This document shows, in pieces, positions 26,949-37,598 of a stretch of 64,000 nucleotides of DNA. Both the position numbers and the translations under genes were made by a program. Within the stretch, counting starts at the first letter, position 1. Each line of letters starts with the position of its first letter. The notes beneath the pieces are model-generated. The model made no database searches. It saw only the letters and a list, made by a program, of their open reading frames with translations, and was not told the origin of the DNA. Source of the stretch: Bradyrhizobium zhanjiangense (GTDB taxonomy: Bacteria > Pseudomonadota > Alphaproteobacteria > Rhizobiales > Xanthobacteraceae); assembly GCF_004114935.1 (NCBI RefSeq), contig NZ_CP022221.1:434001-498000 (forward strand). Direction: 5' to 3'.

Positions 26949-27968
26949 TCACGCGGCCGTAGCGAGCCATTCGCCGAACAGGTGCGCCGACGTCGCTGCA
27001 TTCAGGTCGAGATCGCGAACGCATGCCGCAACCGAGGCGCGATAGGCATCGTTGACGCCGCAGCGCTCCAAGACGTCCAGCTGGGCCTGGCTCAGCGAGG
27101 TCGTTACGCGGCGCTGGTAGCGATAGGCGCTATCCGAGGTGTGCAGATTGGGCACCTTGTAGATCGCCGCTTCGCTCGGGAAGATGACGCGCGCGTTGTT
27201 CGCCTGCTCCTGACCCGGCTCCCGCCATGAGGTCACGGCATTTTCGGTAAAGCTGCCCGAAATGCCGAGGCGGTCGAACAGGACTCGAACCGACGATACC
27301 GCCTCCTTGCTCACCTCGTAGACGTAATGCGTGACCGGAACGCCCTGTTGCCTGGCGTAGCTTGCGACCCGGACTGCGCTGAGTGCGGCGACGACATAGT
27401 GCGCCAACAGCGTACTTTCAGGAGCGCGCGAGATCAGCTTCTCGAGCCAGGACGCCAGCGCGCTGGCCGGCTCGCGGTCGAGCGCGATGAGGTGCAGCCG
27501 GTGCCGCGGATAGCCTGCCTCGATCAGCAGCTTGAGTGGATTGAACAGGCTCTCGGCGAGCACGTAGGGCCCGATCGTCTCCTTGCTGAAGATATTCGGC
27601 TCATCGGCCGCCGACGGCACGATCCACGGTGTCAGCGCCTTGCCGACGAGCGAATCGCGCAGCATGGCCTTCAGCGGTTGATAATACGAGGGCATCCCGG
27701 TCATGCCGAACAAATTGCTCAGGGCCGTCGATCCGACCCGCGCCTTGCCGCATGCAAAATAAAGCATGGGAAAATCCTGCGCCGGGCGATGCCGAAAGCT
27801 CTCGGCAAGACATTCCGTCACTTCGCGCATCAGCGTTTCGAGCGTGACTGTCCGGGTCTGGAATCCATCCACCGGCGAAAGCAGCGTGGTGTCGAGGGAA
27901 TTATGTTGCTGACGCACCAGATCGGCGATTCGTTCGAGCGAATCGTGTGAAGTCACGTCGATGTTCAT
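26949..27968 (-). CDS. Sulfotransferase-like protein, first gene of a PAPS operon
   Basis: A 339-residue soluble protein. KARVGSTAL (residues 75-83) fits the 5'-phosphosulfate-binding loop of PAPS sulfotransferases, and [11 protein letters not shown] (164-174) fits the 3'-phosphate-binding segment. Overall similarity to classic families is low, so this is a motif call. It lies 5 bp upstream of cysD and in the same operon as cysNC, which make PAPS, strongly supporting the function. I use the ATG at 27968. The acceptor (surface polysaccharide, lipo-oligosaccharide or lipid) is unknown. Confidence 0.72.
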   Translation of the reverse strand: MNIDVTSHDSLERIADLVRQQHNSLDTTLLSPVDGFQTRTVTLETLMREVTECLAESFRHRPAQDFPMLYFACGKARVGSTALSNLFGMTGMPSYYQPLKAMLRDSLVGKALTPWIVPSAADEPNIFSKETIGPYVLAESLFNPLKLLIEAGYPRHRLHLIALDREPASALASWLEKLISRAPESTLLAHYVVAALSAVRVASYARQQGVPVTHYVYEVSKEAVSSVRVLFDRLGISGSFTENAVTSWREPGQEQANNARVIFPSEAAIYKVPNLHTSDSAYRYQRRVTTSLSQAQLDVLERCGVNDAYRASVAACVRDLDLNAATSAHLFGEWLATAA

Positions 27969-28053
27969 GTTGGGGGACTCGCTGAACAGGCTCCGCAAGC
28001 GAGTTGCTTACGGTTTCATGTTCAACCTATCGTTGCTCACGATGTCGGTCAAA

Positions 28054-28069
28054 CCCGGGAAATCCCGGG
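28054..28069. promoter_or_regulatory. CCCGGGA-AA-TCCCGGG inverted repeat upstream of the sulfation operon
   Basis: Perfect 7-bp arms with a 2-bp centre lie 86 bp upstream of the sulfotransferase-like start codon, just beyond the hairpin that ends the chemotaxis receptor gene. The position suits an operator; no known regulator motif is recognised. Confidence 0.4.
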
Positions 28070-28084
28070 GGTGTCATGAATGTC

Positions 28085-28111
28085 CGGCGAGCACAGAAAC
28101 TGTGCTCGCCG
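28085..28111 (-). terminator. Terminator-like hairpin after the chemotaxis receptor gene
   Basis: A perfect 12-bp stem (28085-28096 with 28100-28111) and a 3-nt loop lie 13 bp past the receptor stop codon. No T-run follows on the minus strand, so it may instead stabilise the 3' end. Confidence 0.6.
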
Positions 28112-28124
28112 CTTCGTTGCCGAT

Positions 28125-29843
28125 CTAGGCGGCGCGCACAGTATTGAGGAATTTCTCGACCTCTGCCTTCAACAGACCGCTTTCGGTGGACAGCGAGCGC
28201 GCCGATGCGAGCACCTGTCCGGATGCCGCGCCGGTGGCGCTCGCACCGTGACTGACCTGCGCGATCTTGTCTGCGACCTCGACCGTGCCCTTGGCCGCTT
28301 CGCTGACGTTGCGCGCGATCTCCGATGTCGCGGCTCCCTGCTCCTCGATGGTCGCGGCGATGGTGGTCGAGATGTCCGAGATCCTGGCGATGGTCGCGCC
28401 GATCTCCTTGATCGCGCCGACGGAATCTTCCGTCGCTGCCTGCATGCCGGCGATCTGCGTGCCGATTTCCTCGGTCGCTCGCGCGGTCTGGGCGGCGAGC
28501 GCCTTGACCTCGCTCGCTACCACGGCAAATCCGCGGCCGGATTCACCGGCGCGGGCCGCTTCGATCGTGGCGTTCAGCGCCAGGAGGTTGGTCTGTTCGG
28601 CAATCGCAGTGATCAGCTTGACGACGTCGCCGATCCGGCCCGCGGCCTTGAGCAGTTCATTGATGCGGATGTCGGTGCGCTCGGCCTGCTTCACCGCTTC
28701 GCCGGCGATACGGCTGGAATCGTGGACCTGACGGCTGATCTCGACCACCGACGTGCTCATCTCTTCGGCGGCCGACGCCACGGCGCCGACATTGGTGGAT
28801 GCCTCCTCGGAGGCCGCTGCCACCATTCCGGAGAGCTGCTGGGTCTCTTCCGCGGTGCCCGACAACGTGCCGGCGGCGGATTCGAGCTGCTGGGAAGCGG
28901 CGGACACCGAATTGATGATGCTGCCGACCGTTGCTTCGAATGCGCCGGCGAGCCGGATCATCTCTTCCTTGCGCTGCGCGGCCGCAGCGGCTTCCTGCTG
29001 CTTCTGCTCGGCTTCCATCTGCTCGATGCGGATCAGGTTGTCCTTGAAGGTCTGCGCCGCGCGCGCGTTGTCGCCCACTTCGTCGCCGCGCGCCGTATAG
29101 GGGATCTCGACAGCCTTGTTGCCGCCGGCGAGTTGCAGGAGCACATCGCCGATGCGCCGGATCGGTCGGGCGATGCTCGACACCGAAAAGACCGCGGAGC
29201 CGATCAGCATCAGCATCACGAACACGCCGACGATGATCGCGAAGTTGGCGACGCGCTCCAGTTCGACCAGCAATTCGCCTTTGCGTCGCGCTGCGAATTC
29301 GTTGGCGACGCCCACCAGATCGTCGACGCGTTTGCCGACCTCCTTGGCTGCCGGGCGCATCCGTTCTGCGAGAATGCCCGCCTTTGCTGTCTCGGCTATG
29401 GACTTGGCGCCGCCGGCGGGAGCATTGATGACGGCCTTCTGCGCCGCCGCCAGCTCGACGGCACTGGCAAGATAAGTATCCACGAACTTCCTCGCCTCGC
29501 GATAGGCATCCTGCGTGACCTTCCGCGTCGCCCGCTCCCTTGCGGCGTCGATTTCCGTACCGGCCTCGGTTGCATGGTTGCGGAGAGTTTCGAGGAGCTT
29601 GTCGACCTCGCCGACCGACGGCGCGGAACCGAGCTCGAGGGCGGCGAGCTGCGCGCGCGCCATCGCCGTCTGTGCCGCCTGCGCATTGCCTTTGTTGAGG
29701 TAATTGATGATGACGAGCCGGTTGGACTCCGCGATCGACTGGTTGCCGAGCATCTGGTTGGTCAGGATACCGCCGACCAGCAGAACGTTGATGCCCGTGA
29801 CGATGCCGAGCTTTGTTCCAATGCGAAGCTTGAATAATCCCAC
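28125..29843 (-). CDS. Methyl-accepting chemotaxis protein
   Basis: A 572-residue receptor: one membrane helix near the N-terminus ([17 protein letters not shown]), a periplasmic helical sensor domain of about 160 residues, a second helix ([19 protein letters not shown]), a HAMP domain ([16 protein letters not shown]) and a long signalling coiled coil with the invariant hairpin [16 protein letters not shown]. No CheB/CheR pentapeptide tail is seen. I choose GTG at 29843 because AGGAG lies six bases upstream; an ATG at 29870 lacks such a site. The ligand is unknown. Confidence 0.93.
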   Translation of the reverse strand: MGLFKLRIGTKLGIVTGINVLLVGGILTNQMLGNQSIAESNRLVIINYLNKGNAQAAQTAMARAQLAALELGSAPSVGEVDKLLETLRNHATEAGTEIDAARERATRKVTQDAYREARKFVDTYLASAVELAAAQKAVINAPAGGAKSIAETAKAGILAERMRPAAKEVGKRVDDLVGVANEFAARRKGELLVELERVANFAIIVGVFVMLMLIGSAVFSVSSIARPIRRIGDVLLQLAGGNKAVEIPYTARGDEVGDNARAAQTFKDNLIRIEQMEAEQKQQEAAAAAQRKEEMIRLAGAFEATVGSIINSVSAASQQLESAAGTLSGTAEETQQLSGMVAAASEEASTNVGAVASAAEEMSTSVVEISRQVHDSSRIAGEAVKQAERTDIRINELLKAAGRIGDVVKLITAIAEQTNLLALNATIEAARAGESGRGFAVVASEVKALAAQTARATEEIGTQIAGMQAATEDSVGAIKEIGATIARISDISTTIAATIEEQGAATSEIARNVSEAAKGTVEVADKIAQVSHGASATGAASGQVLASARSLSTESGLLKAEVEKFLNTVRAA

Positions 29844-30176
29844 CGCTCTCTCCTCAATTCCGTCCCGCATCAGGTATGTGCAACCAAAGATTGAGATTTG
29901 GGTAATATTCACCGATGGCCGTAGAAGTACGGCCGATGCGCCGCAGGCGCCCGCCCGGCAGAACCATGAAGTGGCGGTATCTCGGGATGCAGACCGCGCT
30001 ATGATCGTGCGAGGACCACGGCGCACGGAAACAGGTCCGAGCCGGGACTCAATGCGACCACGCAGGCGCTAAACGGAATGTGAAGATCGCTCTCCGTGCA
30101 ACTACAGGCAGTAACCCCTAGAAAGCGTTTGGAACGCGGCTTGCCGGTTCTGCCGACTCAGCTCTAGCGTCAGACA
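29844..30176. other. Divergent promoter region of the receptor and nuclease genes
   Basis: No coding sequence is supported. The part at 29880-29920 is AT-richer than its surroundings and probably carries the receptor promoter; no clear operator is visible. Confidence 0.45.
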
Positions 30177-30767
30177 ATGCATTCCCGCGATCGTCTCAAT
30201 CCGTATCGGTCATCGTTCAGCGGCTCTCCGTTCCACCGCCGATTCTCCGGGCTGTTGCCCTGGATGTTCGTGGTCGGCGTCGTGACGGCTGTCGTGCTTG
30301 TCTTCCGACACGGCACGAACTGGCCCGTCCCGCATGGGGCCGACGGCCAGTCGCAGGCGACCGACATCGTCCTCCAGCAGGCCGGAGATGCCGGCGCTCG
30401 CCAACCGGTCGAGGTGATCCGCACTGTCGATGGCGACACTTTTCTTGCGCGCGTGCGTCAGCGCAATGGCGGTCATCTCGTCGTGCGGGTTCGCCTGCGC
30501 GGCATCGATGCACCTGAACTGAAGGCATCCTGCCAGGATGAGCTGAACAAGGCTGAAGCCGCCACCGACGCGCTGCGCAATCTGCTCGGCCAGGGGGATG
30601 TGACGATCTCCAATCTCGGGCCCGACAAATACGGACGCATTCTTGCTGATGTCGCGACCCGGCGCACCGCCAACGTCTCGGCCACGCTGCTCGCGGGCGG
30701 TTACGTGCGCAGTTACAATGGCGGCCATCGCGACGGCTGGTGTGCGCGCAGCTGGCGTTTCTGGTAA
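30177..30767 (+). CDS. Membrane-anchored SNase-like (thermonuclease) protein
   Basis: A 196-residue protein with one N-terminal membrane helix (LPWMFVVGVVTAVVLVF, about residues 26-43) and a staphylococcal-nuclease-like OB domain from about residue 77 (VIRTVDGDTFLARV, RVRLRGIDAPELKASC, DKYGRILADV). The catalytic pattern R...D and the later Arg of YGRIL are present, though the domain is shorter than the S. aureus enzyme. It may degrade nucleic acid outside the cytoplasm. The ribosome-binding site is weak, so the start is not firmly fixed. Confidence 0.85.
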   Translation: MHSRDRLNPYRSSFSGSPFHRRFSGLLPWMFVVGVVTAVVLVFRHGTNWPVPHGADGQSQATDIVLQQAGDAGARQPVEVIRTVDGDTFLARVRQRNGGHLVVRVRLRGIDAPELKASCQDELNKAEAATDALRNLLGQGDVTISNLGPDKYGRILADVATRRTANVSATLLAGGYVRSYNGGHRDGWCARSWRFW

Positions 30768-30785
30768 TAAAAAAGCCGCGTCGCT

Positions 30786-30856
30786 AAAGCATGATCCGGA
30801 CCCGAAGGGCCGCGTTCGCGCAAAGTGTGTAGCGGTTTTCCGAAAAGATCATGCTC
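30786..30856. repeat. Dispersed palindromic element (AAAGCATGATC...GATCATGCT)
   Basis: AAAGCATGATC at 30786-30796 pairs with GATCATGCT at 30847-30855, around a GC-rich centre. I recognise this as a widespread repeat in Bradyrhizobium and relatives. It follows the nuclease gene. Confidence 0.75.
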
Positions 30857-30866
30857 AAACAAGAGC

Positions 30867-30909
30867 CTAAAGCACGATGACGATTCATCCTGATCTCGTC
30901 GCGCTTTAG
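30867..30909. repeat. Second palindromic element (CTAAAGC...GCGCTTTAG)
   Basis: The left arm CTAAAGCACGATGACGA pairs imperfectly with TCTCGTCGCGCTTTAG around CTGA-rich middle sequence. It lies 10 bp after the previous element and belongs to a different repeat family; the two together fill the gap between convergent genes. Confidence 0.7.
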
Positions 30910-30944
30910 ACGCGGCTTTCGCAATCCTCTCCCGATCTCTTCGA

Positions 30945-31460
30945 TCAGCGCGTCACGACCACCGTCGTGCCCACGGAGACGCGGCCGTAGAGATCGGTGA
31001 TGTCGTCGTTGAGCATGCGAATGCAGCCATAGGAGACGAAGCCGCCGATCGAGCCCGGCACGTTGGTGCCGTGGATCGCATATTCGCCGCCGGCCAAGGT
31101 CATCGCCGCGACGCCCATCGGGTTGCGCGGCGAGCCGCCCGGAATGACGTCGGGAATATTCGGCTTGTCGCGCTTCACCTCGGCAGGCGGCGCCCAGGCT
31201 GGATTGAGATACTTGCCGTCGATCTTCGTCGTGCCGGCCCATTGCTTGCCGGCCTTGCCGACGCCAACCGGATAGCGCACGGCGTGGCCGTTATCGAGGA
31301 TGAGATAGAGCCGGCGCTCGCTGGTTTTGACCACGATGGTGCCCGGCGAATAGTCGGCGAGGTGCGTCCCGACCATTTCCGGCCGCGCCTCGGCCGCGGT
31401 CGACATCAAAACCCCAGCCCCGATGGTGGCGGCCAGCGCCACCGCAATCCTCATCGACAT
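30945..31460 (-). CDS. L,D-transpeptidase (YkuD family)
   Basis: A 171-residue exported enzyme. A signal peptide (RIAVALAATIGAGVLMSTAAEA) is followed by the YkuD domain with IVVKTSERRLYLILDNG, the conserved His of AIHGTN and the catalytic Cys of SYGCIRM. It makes or uses 3-3 peptidoglycan cross-links, or attaches proteins to the wall. AGGGG upstream favours the ATG at 31460 (MSMRIAV); another ATG lies two codons later. The gene appears monocistronic. Confidence 0.92.
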   Translation of the reverse strand: MSMRIAVALAATIGAGVLMSTAAEARPEMVGTHLADYSPGTIVVKTSERRLYLILDNGHAVRYPVGVGKAGKQWAGTTKIDGKYLNPAWAPPAEVKRDKPNIPDVIPGGSPRNPMGVAAMTLAGGEYAIHGTNVPGSIGGFVSYGCIRMLNDDITDLYGRVSVGTTVVVTR

Positions 31461-31752
31461 CGATGCTTCCCCTTGCCCCAAACGGATCGTCCAGAAATTT
31501 ACGCAGAACCCGGCAATCGCGGCTTGCCCAGATATTCTTAACCGCGCTCGTTAACCGGATGGTTTCCACGCGCGGCCGCCAAGGGCCAGCCGGCACGGGA
31601 ACAAAGGAAATGTTCGAAATAAAGTAAATGACCTGAAAACAACACTCGGCGGGAAAGCCGCGCAGGTCCCGGGGCGCACCCTGACGTATGCGTGAGGATG
31701 TGAACGGCTGTTATTTCAGGAGGCGTTAGCGAACCCGAGCGCAGCTAGGTCT
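31461..31752. other. Promoter-side intergenic stretch
   Basis: Upstream of the L,D-transpeptidase gene and downstream of acs; no gene is supported. It probably contains the transpeptidase promoter, and its far end runs into a palindromic repeat. Confidence 0.4.
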
Positions 31753-31820
31753 CGTGTCCCGGACAAGGCGCGGTGCGCAGCGCACCGCTGAAGAGCGCGC
31801 TGCGCTGCGTCCGGGGCACG
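31753..31820. repeat. Palindromic repeat downstream of acs
   Basis: CGTGTCCCGGAC (31753-31764) pairs with GTCCGGGGCACG (31809-31820) with one mismatch, and CGGTGCG-CAG-CGCACCG (31771-31787) is a perfect inner hairpin. The outer arm shares TCCCGGAC with the element at 10497. Confidence 0.75.
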
Positions 31821-31830
31821 GAGCCGCTTC

Positions 31831-33777
<1,947 letters not shown>

Positions 33778-34178
33778 GCTTTCCCTCCACATACGGCAGG
33801 CCGAACGCTGACGCCTGGCGAGCCGACTTGATCATTGAATGATTATGCGTCGGGCTAACCGGACCCGACAAGGAGCACAAGCTGGACCTTCGGCGGGCCG
33901 CCGGCCATGCGGAGGATCAAGCCCACCTGGGCGACTGTCGCAGATATGAAACAGGCCGGGGGCCGGCTTTCGGGCCTTTCTCCCACTCTCCGGAACAGGC
34001 CCGCGCGGGGCGCCACGCGGCCGACGGAGGTATTTGGGAACCTTTCCTCACTGATTCGGGACTCGCATTACGGTTCGGAACACCCTAAATGGCCAACCCG
34101 GGACCCCAACGAGGCTCCTGGAACAAAAATCAGAACAATCGCATTGATCGATAACAGGCAGGGCTAAGGCGTAAGACT
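33778..34178. other. 400-bp divergent gap between acs and topoisomerase genes
   Basis: It should contain both promoters. An open frame of 86 codons at 33907-34167 has no family resemblance, a skewed composition and no ribosome-binding site, so I do not call it a gene. Confidence 0.45.
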
Positions 34179-35348
34179 ATGATGGATCAGCAGAATCTCG
34201 GGGCGATGCAGCCCGCTTCCGCCGATCCTGCGGCCATTGCCCTCGCCAAAGCCCTCGGACAATGGCCGAAACCGGCCAGTTTCAGGCGTCTCAGCCCCAA
34301 AAAGACCTTCGACACGACACCGGCGGCGACGGTCGAGGCGCTCGCCAAGGGGCTGGGCCTGCGGCTCGGCGACCAGAACGAGCTGACCATCCGGCGCATC
34401 AAGCGCGGCAAGGGCTATTCCTTCGTCCGCCCGAACGGTGCGCATATTCGCGACGCCCGCACCATCCGCCGGCTGCACGCCATGGCGGTGCCGCCGGCCT
34501 ATCGCGAGGTGCGCTACTCCGCCGATCCGAGCTCGCATCTCCAGGCCGTGGGACGCGATGCCGCGGGCCGGCTGCAATACCGCTATCACGCCGACTGGGA
34601 GAAGGTCCGCGAGCACCGCAAGGCGCATCGTCTGGAGAAGCTTGTCGGCGCGCTGCCAAAGATCCGGCGCAAGGTCTCGGCGTTCCTGTCGGGCGACGAG
34701 CCGACGCGTGAATTCGCGCTCTCGGCCGTCATCGAGCTGATCGCCCGCACCGCGATCCGCCCCGGCAACGAATCCTATGCCCGTCTCAACGGCACCCGCG
34801 GCGCCACCACGCTGCTCAAGTCCAACGTGACGCTGGAAGATGATTGCTTCGTGCTGACCTTCAAGGCGAAGGGCGGCAAGGCGGTGCGGAAGGAATGCGA
34901 CGCGGCCAAGCTAGTGCGCGCCATCGGCATTTTGCGGGGCGTCCCGGGTAAGCGCATGTTCCAGTATCGCGACGCCTACGGCATCGTGCGCGCGGTCAAT
35001 ACCACGCAGGTGAATGCGTTTCTGCGCGAGATCGCCGGCATCAAGATCTCGCTGAAGGATTTTCGCACGCTGATGGCGTCTGCCGTCGTCGTGGAATCGC
35101 TGTCGCGGATCACGCCGGCGACCAGCCAGCGCGGCCGCAAGAAGCAGGTGCTGGACGCGATCCGCGCCGCCGCCGACCAGCTCTCCAACACGCCGGCGAT
35201 CTGCCGCAAGAGCTACGTCCACGACACCATCGTCACCGCCTTCGAGGACGGCATTCTCGAACGCTTCGCCGCGACCATGAAGGGTCAGCGCTCGCAGGCG
35301 AGGCGCGAGCAGCTTCTGGCCCAGGTGGTGGCGACCGCGGCGGTTTAG
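34179..35348 (+). CDS. DNA topoisomerase IB (poxvirus type)
   Basis: A 389-residue type IB topoisomerase. The N-terminal cap includes IRRIKRGKGYSFVRPNG and AVPPAYREVRYS; the catalytic domain has TAIRPGNESYARLNGT, KGGKAVRKE and the nucleophile Tyr346 in CRKSYVHDT. It relaxes positive and negative supercoils by single-strand nicking through a 3'-phosphotyrosine. Such enzymes occur in some bacteria besides gyrase. Two ATGs are adjacent at 34179 and 34182; TAAGGCG precedes the first. Confidence 0.93.
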   Translation: MMDQQNLGAMQPASADPAAIALAKALGQWPKPASFRRLSPKKTFDTTPAATVEALAKGLGLRLGDQNELTIRRIKRGKGYSFVRPNGAHIRDARTIRRLHAMAVPPAYREVRYSADPSSHLQAVGRDAAGRLQYRYHADWEKVREHRKAHRLEKLVGALPKIRRKVSAFLSGDEPTREFALSAVIELIARTAIRPGNESYARLNGTRGATTLLKSNVTLEDDCFVLTFKAKGGKAVRKECDAAKLVRAIGILRGVPGKRMFQYRDAYGIVRAVNTTQVNAFLREIAGIKISLKDFRTLMASAVVVESLSRITPATSQRGRKKQVLDAIRAAADQLSNTPAICRKSYVHDTIVTAFEDGILERFAATMKGQRSQARREQLLAQVVATAAV

Positions 35349-35360
35349 CGTCGCGCTTCC

Positions 35361-35452
35361 GTAGGGTGGGCAAAGTGGAGCGTGCCCACCATTTCTGCTG
35401 CGGTGTTGGGATAGATGGTGGGCACGGCGCAAGTGCGCCTTTGCCCACCTAC
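35361..35452. repeat. Intergenic inverted repeat (GTAGGGTGGGCAAAG type)
   Basis: The outer arms at 35361-35375 and 35439-35452 differ by one base of length; inner arms CGTGCCCACCAT (35381-35392) and ATGGTGGGCACG (35415-35426) are perfect. It lies between convergent genes and is a type I remember from many Bradyrhizobium gaps. Confidence 0.8.
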
Positions 35453-35457
35453 AGTCC

Positions 35458-35913
35458 CTACGACTTCTCGGACACGCCCTTGTCCGGACCGGGATCGCCG
35501 CCCGCGGCTGCCGTGGTGAGCCGTTCCAGATAATGCGCCCAGCCCTTTGCATGCGCGGCCGCCTGCTCTTCCGTCGGCAGCCCGCTATGGGTCATCCGCA
35601 TCAAAGTGCCGCCGTTGTGCTCAATCAGGTCGATCTCGATCAGGCTCGAGCCGGGCGGCACCTCCTGTCCGCCCTCCCAGCCGAACGTGTAGGCGAGACG
35701 ATGCACCGGCACGACCTCGCGGAAGGCGCCTCGGGCGACGCCGCCGCGCGGGCCGACGCCCTTCAGCAGATAGAGCCCGCCGGGATGCGGCTCCGTGGTC
35801 GCGTCGGAACCCATCCAGCTCAAAATCTTCTCAGGGTCGGTCAGATAGGCGAAAACAGTCGCGCGCGGGGCGGCGATCTGGGTCTCGCGTCGCACTATGA
35901 ACGGTTCGGTCAT
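35458..35913 (-). CDS. SRPBCC/AHSA1-domain protein
   Basis: A 151-residue protein of the START/Bet v 1-like fold in the AHSA1 branch: RETQIAAPRATVFAYLTDPEKILSWMG is the typical N-terminus, then GGLYLLKGVGPRGG, LAYTFGWEGGQEVPPG and MRMTHSGLPTEEQAAAHAKGW. These proteins bind hydrophobic ligands in a deep pocket, and some take part in stress responses. In many bacteria they follow an ArsR regulator; none is adjacent here. Confidence 0.88.
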   Translation of the reverse strand: MTEPFIVRRETQIAAPRATVFAYLTDPEKILSWMGSDATTEPHPGGLYLLKGVGPRGGVARGAFREVVPVHRLAYTFGWEGGQEVPPGSSLIEIDLIEHNGGTLMRMTHSGLPTEEQAAAHAKGWAHYLERLTTAAAGGDPGPDKGVSEKS

Positions 35914-36014
35914 CGGCGATCATCCCTGGGCTGACACTCGGACATGGCGGCGCCAGCGCGGTCCGTCAAGGATTGCCCGTGACAAAGACGGCGTGCCTTC
36001 GTCATGATCGCGCC

Positions 36015-37109
36015 ATGCAGCTCTCTCCGACGCTCGCCTGGCTTGTCGACGCCGCCTCAGATAGTCCTGGGGCGGACCGCCTGCTTGCGGAACTCGGCGC
36101 CCATCTGGTTGCTGATGGCGTGCCGCTTGCGGCGGGCGCCCTGACGCTGGAGGTGCCGCACCCGCTGATCGCGAAGCGGACCTGGTTGTGGCGCGCCGAT
36201 AGCCGTCGGGTGATCGAAGCGCTCGGCTTTGCGCCGGGCGGGCTGGCACCGGACCCGCCCAACGATGCCGGCCGCCGCTGGCTGCGCGACATTGCGGGCG
36301 GTGAGGTGCATGAAGATATCGTCGGACGGCCCGATGGGCCGCAGCTCGGTTGGATCGGGCCGCGCCCGTTCACCGCAGATGAAATCGAGCAGCTGCGCCA
36401 AGCCGCACGTTTTGCCGCGACGCCGCTCGCCGTGCTCGCCGCGCGTGCCACGCTGCGGGCGACGCTGGACGCCTATCTCGGCAAGCGCAGTGCGGAGCGG
36501 GTGCTGGCGGCGCCGCTGCGACGCGATCTCGGCGAGACCATTCAAGCCGCATTGCTCTATGCCGACTTGCGCAACTTCACCAGCTTGTCGGAGACCAATC
36601 CGCCGGCCGATGTCATCGCGGCGCTCGATGCATGGTTCGACCGGATCGCCGGCGCCGTTCACGCCTTCGGCGGCGAGGTGCTGAAATTCATCGGCGACGG
36701 CGTACTCGCGATCTTTCCCGTGATCGAGGCGTCGCCCCGCCGCGCCTGCGATGCCGCTCTGCGCGCGGCAGGCGCGGCCGAAGCCGGGATGGTGTATCTC
36801 AACGCGGAGCGCCGCGGCCAGGGCTTGCCGCCGCTCGCGTTCGGTGCCGCCCTCCATCTCGGCGAGATGCTCTGGGGCAATATCGGCGCCGCCAACCGGC
36901 TCGATTTCACGGCGATCGGTCCCGCCGTCAATCTCGCCAGTCGGCTCGAAGGACTATGCAAGCCGTTGGGGCGGACCGTGCTCGTATCGGGCGCGCTCGC
37001 CGCAGAGACGGATACGCCCCTCATCGCGCTCGGATCGCATTCGCTGCGCGGCATTGCCGCGCCATGCGAGGTTTTTGCGCTGCCGGAGACGCAAGCTCGG
37101 ACGTCGTAG
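36015..37109 (+). CDS. Class III adenylate cyclase, soluble
   Basis: A 364-residue protein with an N-terminal sensor-like region of about 160 residues (no clear family) and a C-terminal class III cyclase domain. YADLRNFTSLSE carries the first metal Asp, LKFIGDGVLAIF the second Asp and the adenine-selecting Lys, and RLDFTAIGPAVNLASRLE the partner Asp plus the transition-state Asn and Arg. The complete K/D pair points to cAMP. I use the ATG at 36015 (MQLSPTLAW). The signal it senses is unknown. Confidence 0.88.
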   Translation: MQLSPTLAWLVDAASDSPGADRLLAELGAHLVADGVPLAAGALTLEVPHPLIAKRTWLWRADSRRVIEALGFAPGGLAPDPPNDAGRRWLRDIAGGEVHEDIVGRPDGPQLGWIGPRPFTADEIEQLRQAARFAATPLAVLAARATLRATLDAYLGKRSAERVLAAPLRRDLGETIQAALLYADLRNFTSLSETNPPADVIAALDAWFDRIAGAVHAFGGEVLKFIGDGVLAIFPVIEASPRRACDAALRAAGAAEAGMVYLNAERRGQGLPPLAFGAALHLGEMLWGNIGAANRLDFTAIGPAVNLASRLEGLCKPLGRTVLVSGALAAETDTPLIALGSHSLRGIAAPCEVFALPETQARTS

Positions 37110-37181
37110 CCGCATCAGCGCAGCGATATGCGGATCGATCGGTCCCGGATGTCGCTTTCGCTCACCCGCGCTACGCACCGA

Positions 37182-37595
37182 CTAGATCCCACCCATCTTG
37201 CAGACGAGCTTCCACTCCTCCGCCGTCACCGGCTGCACCGACAGGCGCGAATATTTCACCAGCGCCATGTCTGCGAGCTTCTTCTCGGCCTTGATCGCGG
37301 CCATCGTCACCGGCGTCTTCAAGGGCTTGTCGGCCTTGATGTCGACGCAGACGAATTTCTCCGTCTTGTCGGTCGGGTCCGGATAGGCCTCCTTGATGAT
37401 CTCCGCGATGCCGACGATCTCCTTGCCCTCGTTGGAATGATAGAAGAACGCCTTGTCGCCCTTCTTCATCGCAACGAGGTTCTGGCGTGCGGTGAAGTTG
37501 CGCACGCCGGTCCAGGCTTCGCCCTTGGCGCCCTTCGCCACCTGCTGGTCCCAGGACCACACCGAAGGTTCGGATTTCACCAGCCAGTACGCCAT
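37182..37595 (-). CDS. EVE domain protein
   Basis: A 137-residue single EVE domain (PUA-like superfamily), beginning MAYWLVKSEPSVWSWDQQ with GEAWTGVRNFTARQNL, KGDKAFFYHSNEG and VKYSRLSVQPVT. It resembles the human thymocyte nuclear protein THYN1 group. EVE domains bind modified bases in DNA or RNA; no partner nuclease is fused here. It sits 3 bp downstream of gpsA on the same strand, so it is probably cotranscribed with tsaD and gpsA. Confidence 0.9.
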   Translation of the reverse strand: MAYWLVKSEPSVWSWDQQVAKGAKGEAWTGVRNFTARQNLVAMKKGDKAFFYHSNEGKEIVGIAEIIKEAYPDPTDKTEKFVCVDIKADKPLKTPVTMAAIKAEKKLADMALVKYSRLSVQPVTAEEWKLVCKMGGI

Positions 37596-37598
37596 GTT

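Noticed and set aside
28080..29837. A 585-codon frame antisense to the chemotaxis receptor
   Set aside because: Long antisense frames are common at this GC content; the receptor on the other strand has full domain structure, and this frame has none.
33907..34167. An 86-codon open frame between acs and the topoisomerase gene
   Set aside because: No family resemblance, no ribosome-binding site and a composition unlike neighbouring genes; it lies in a divergent promoter region.
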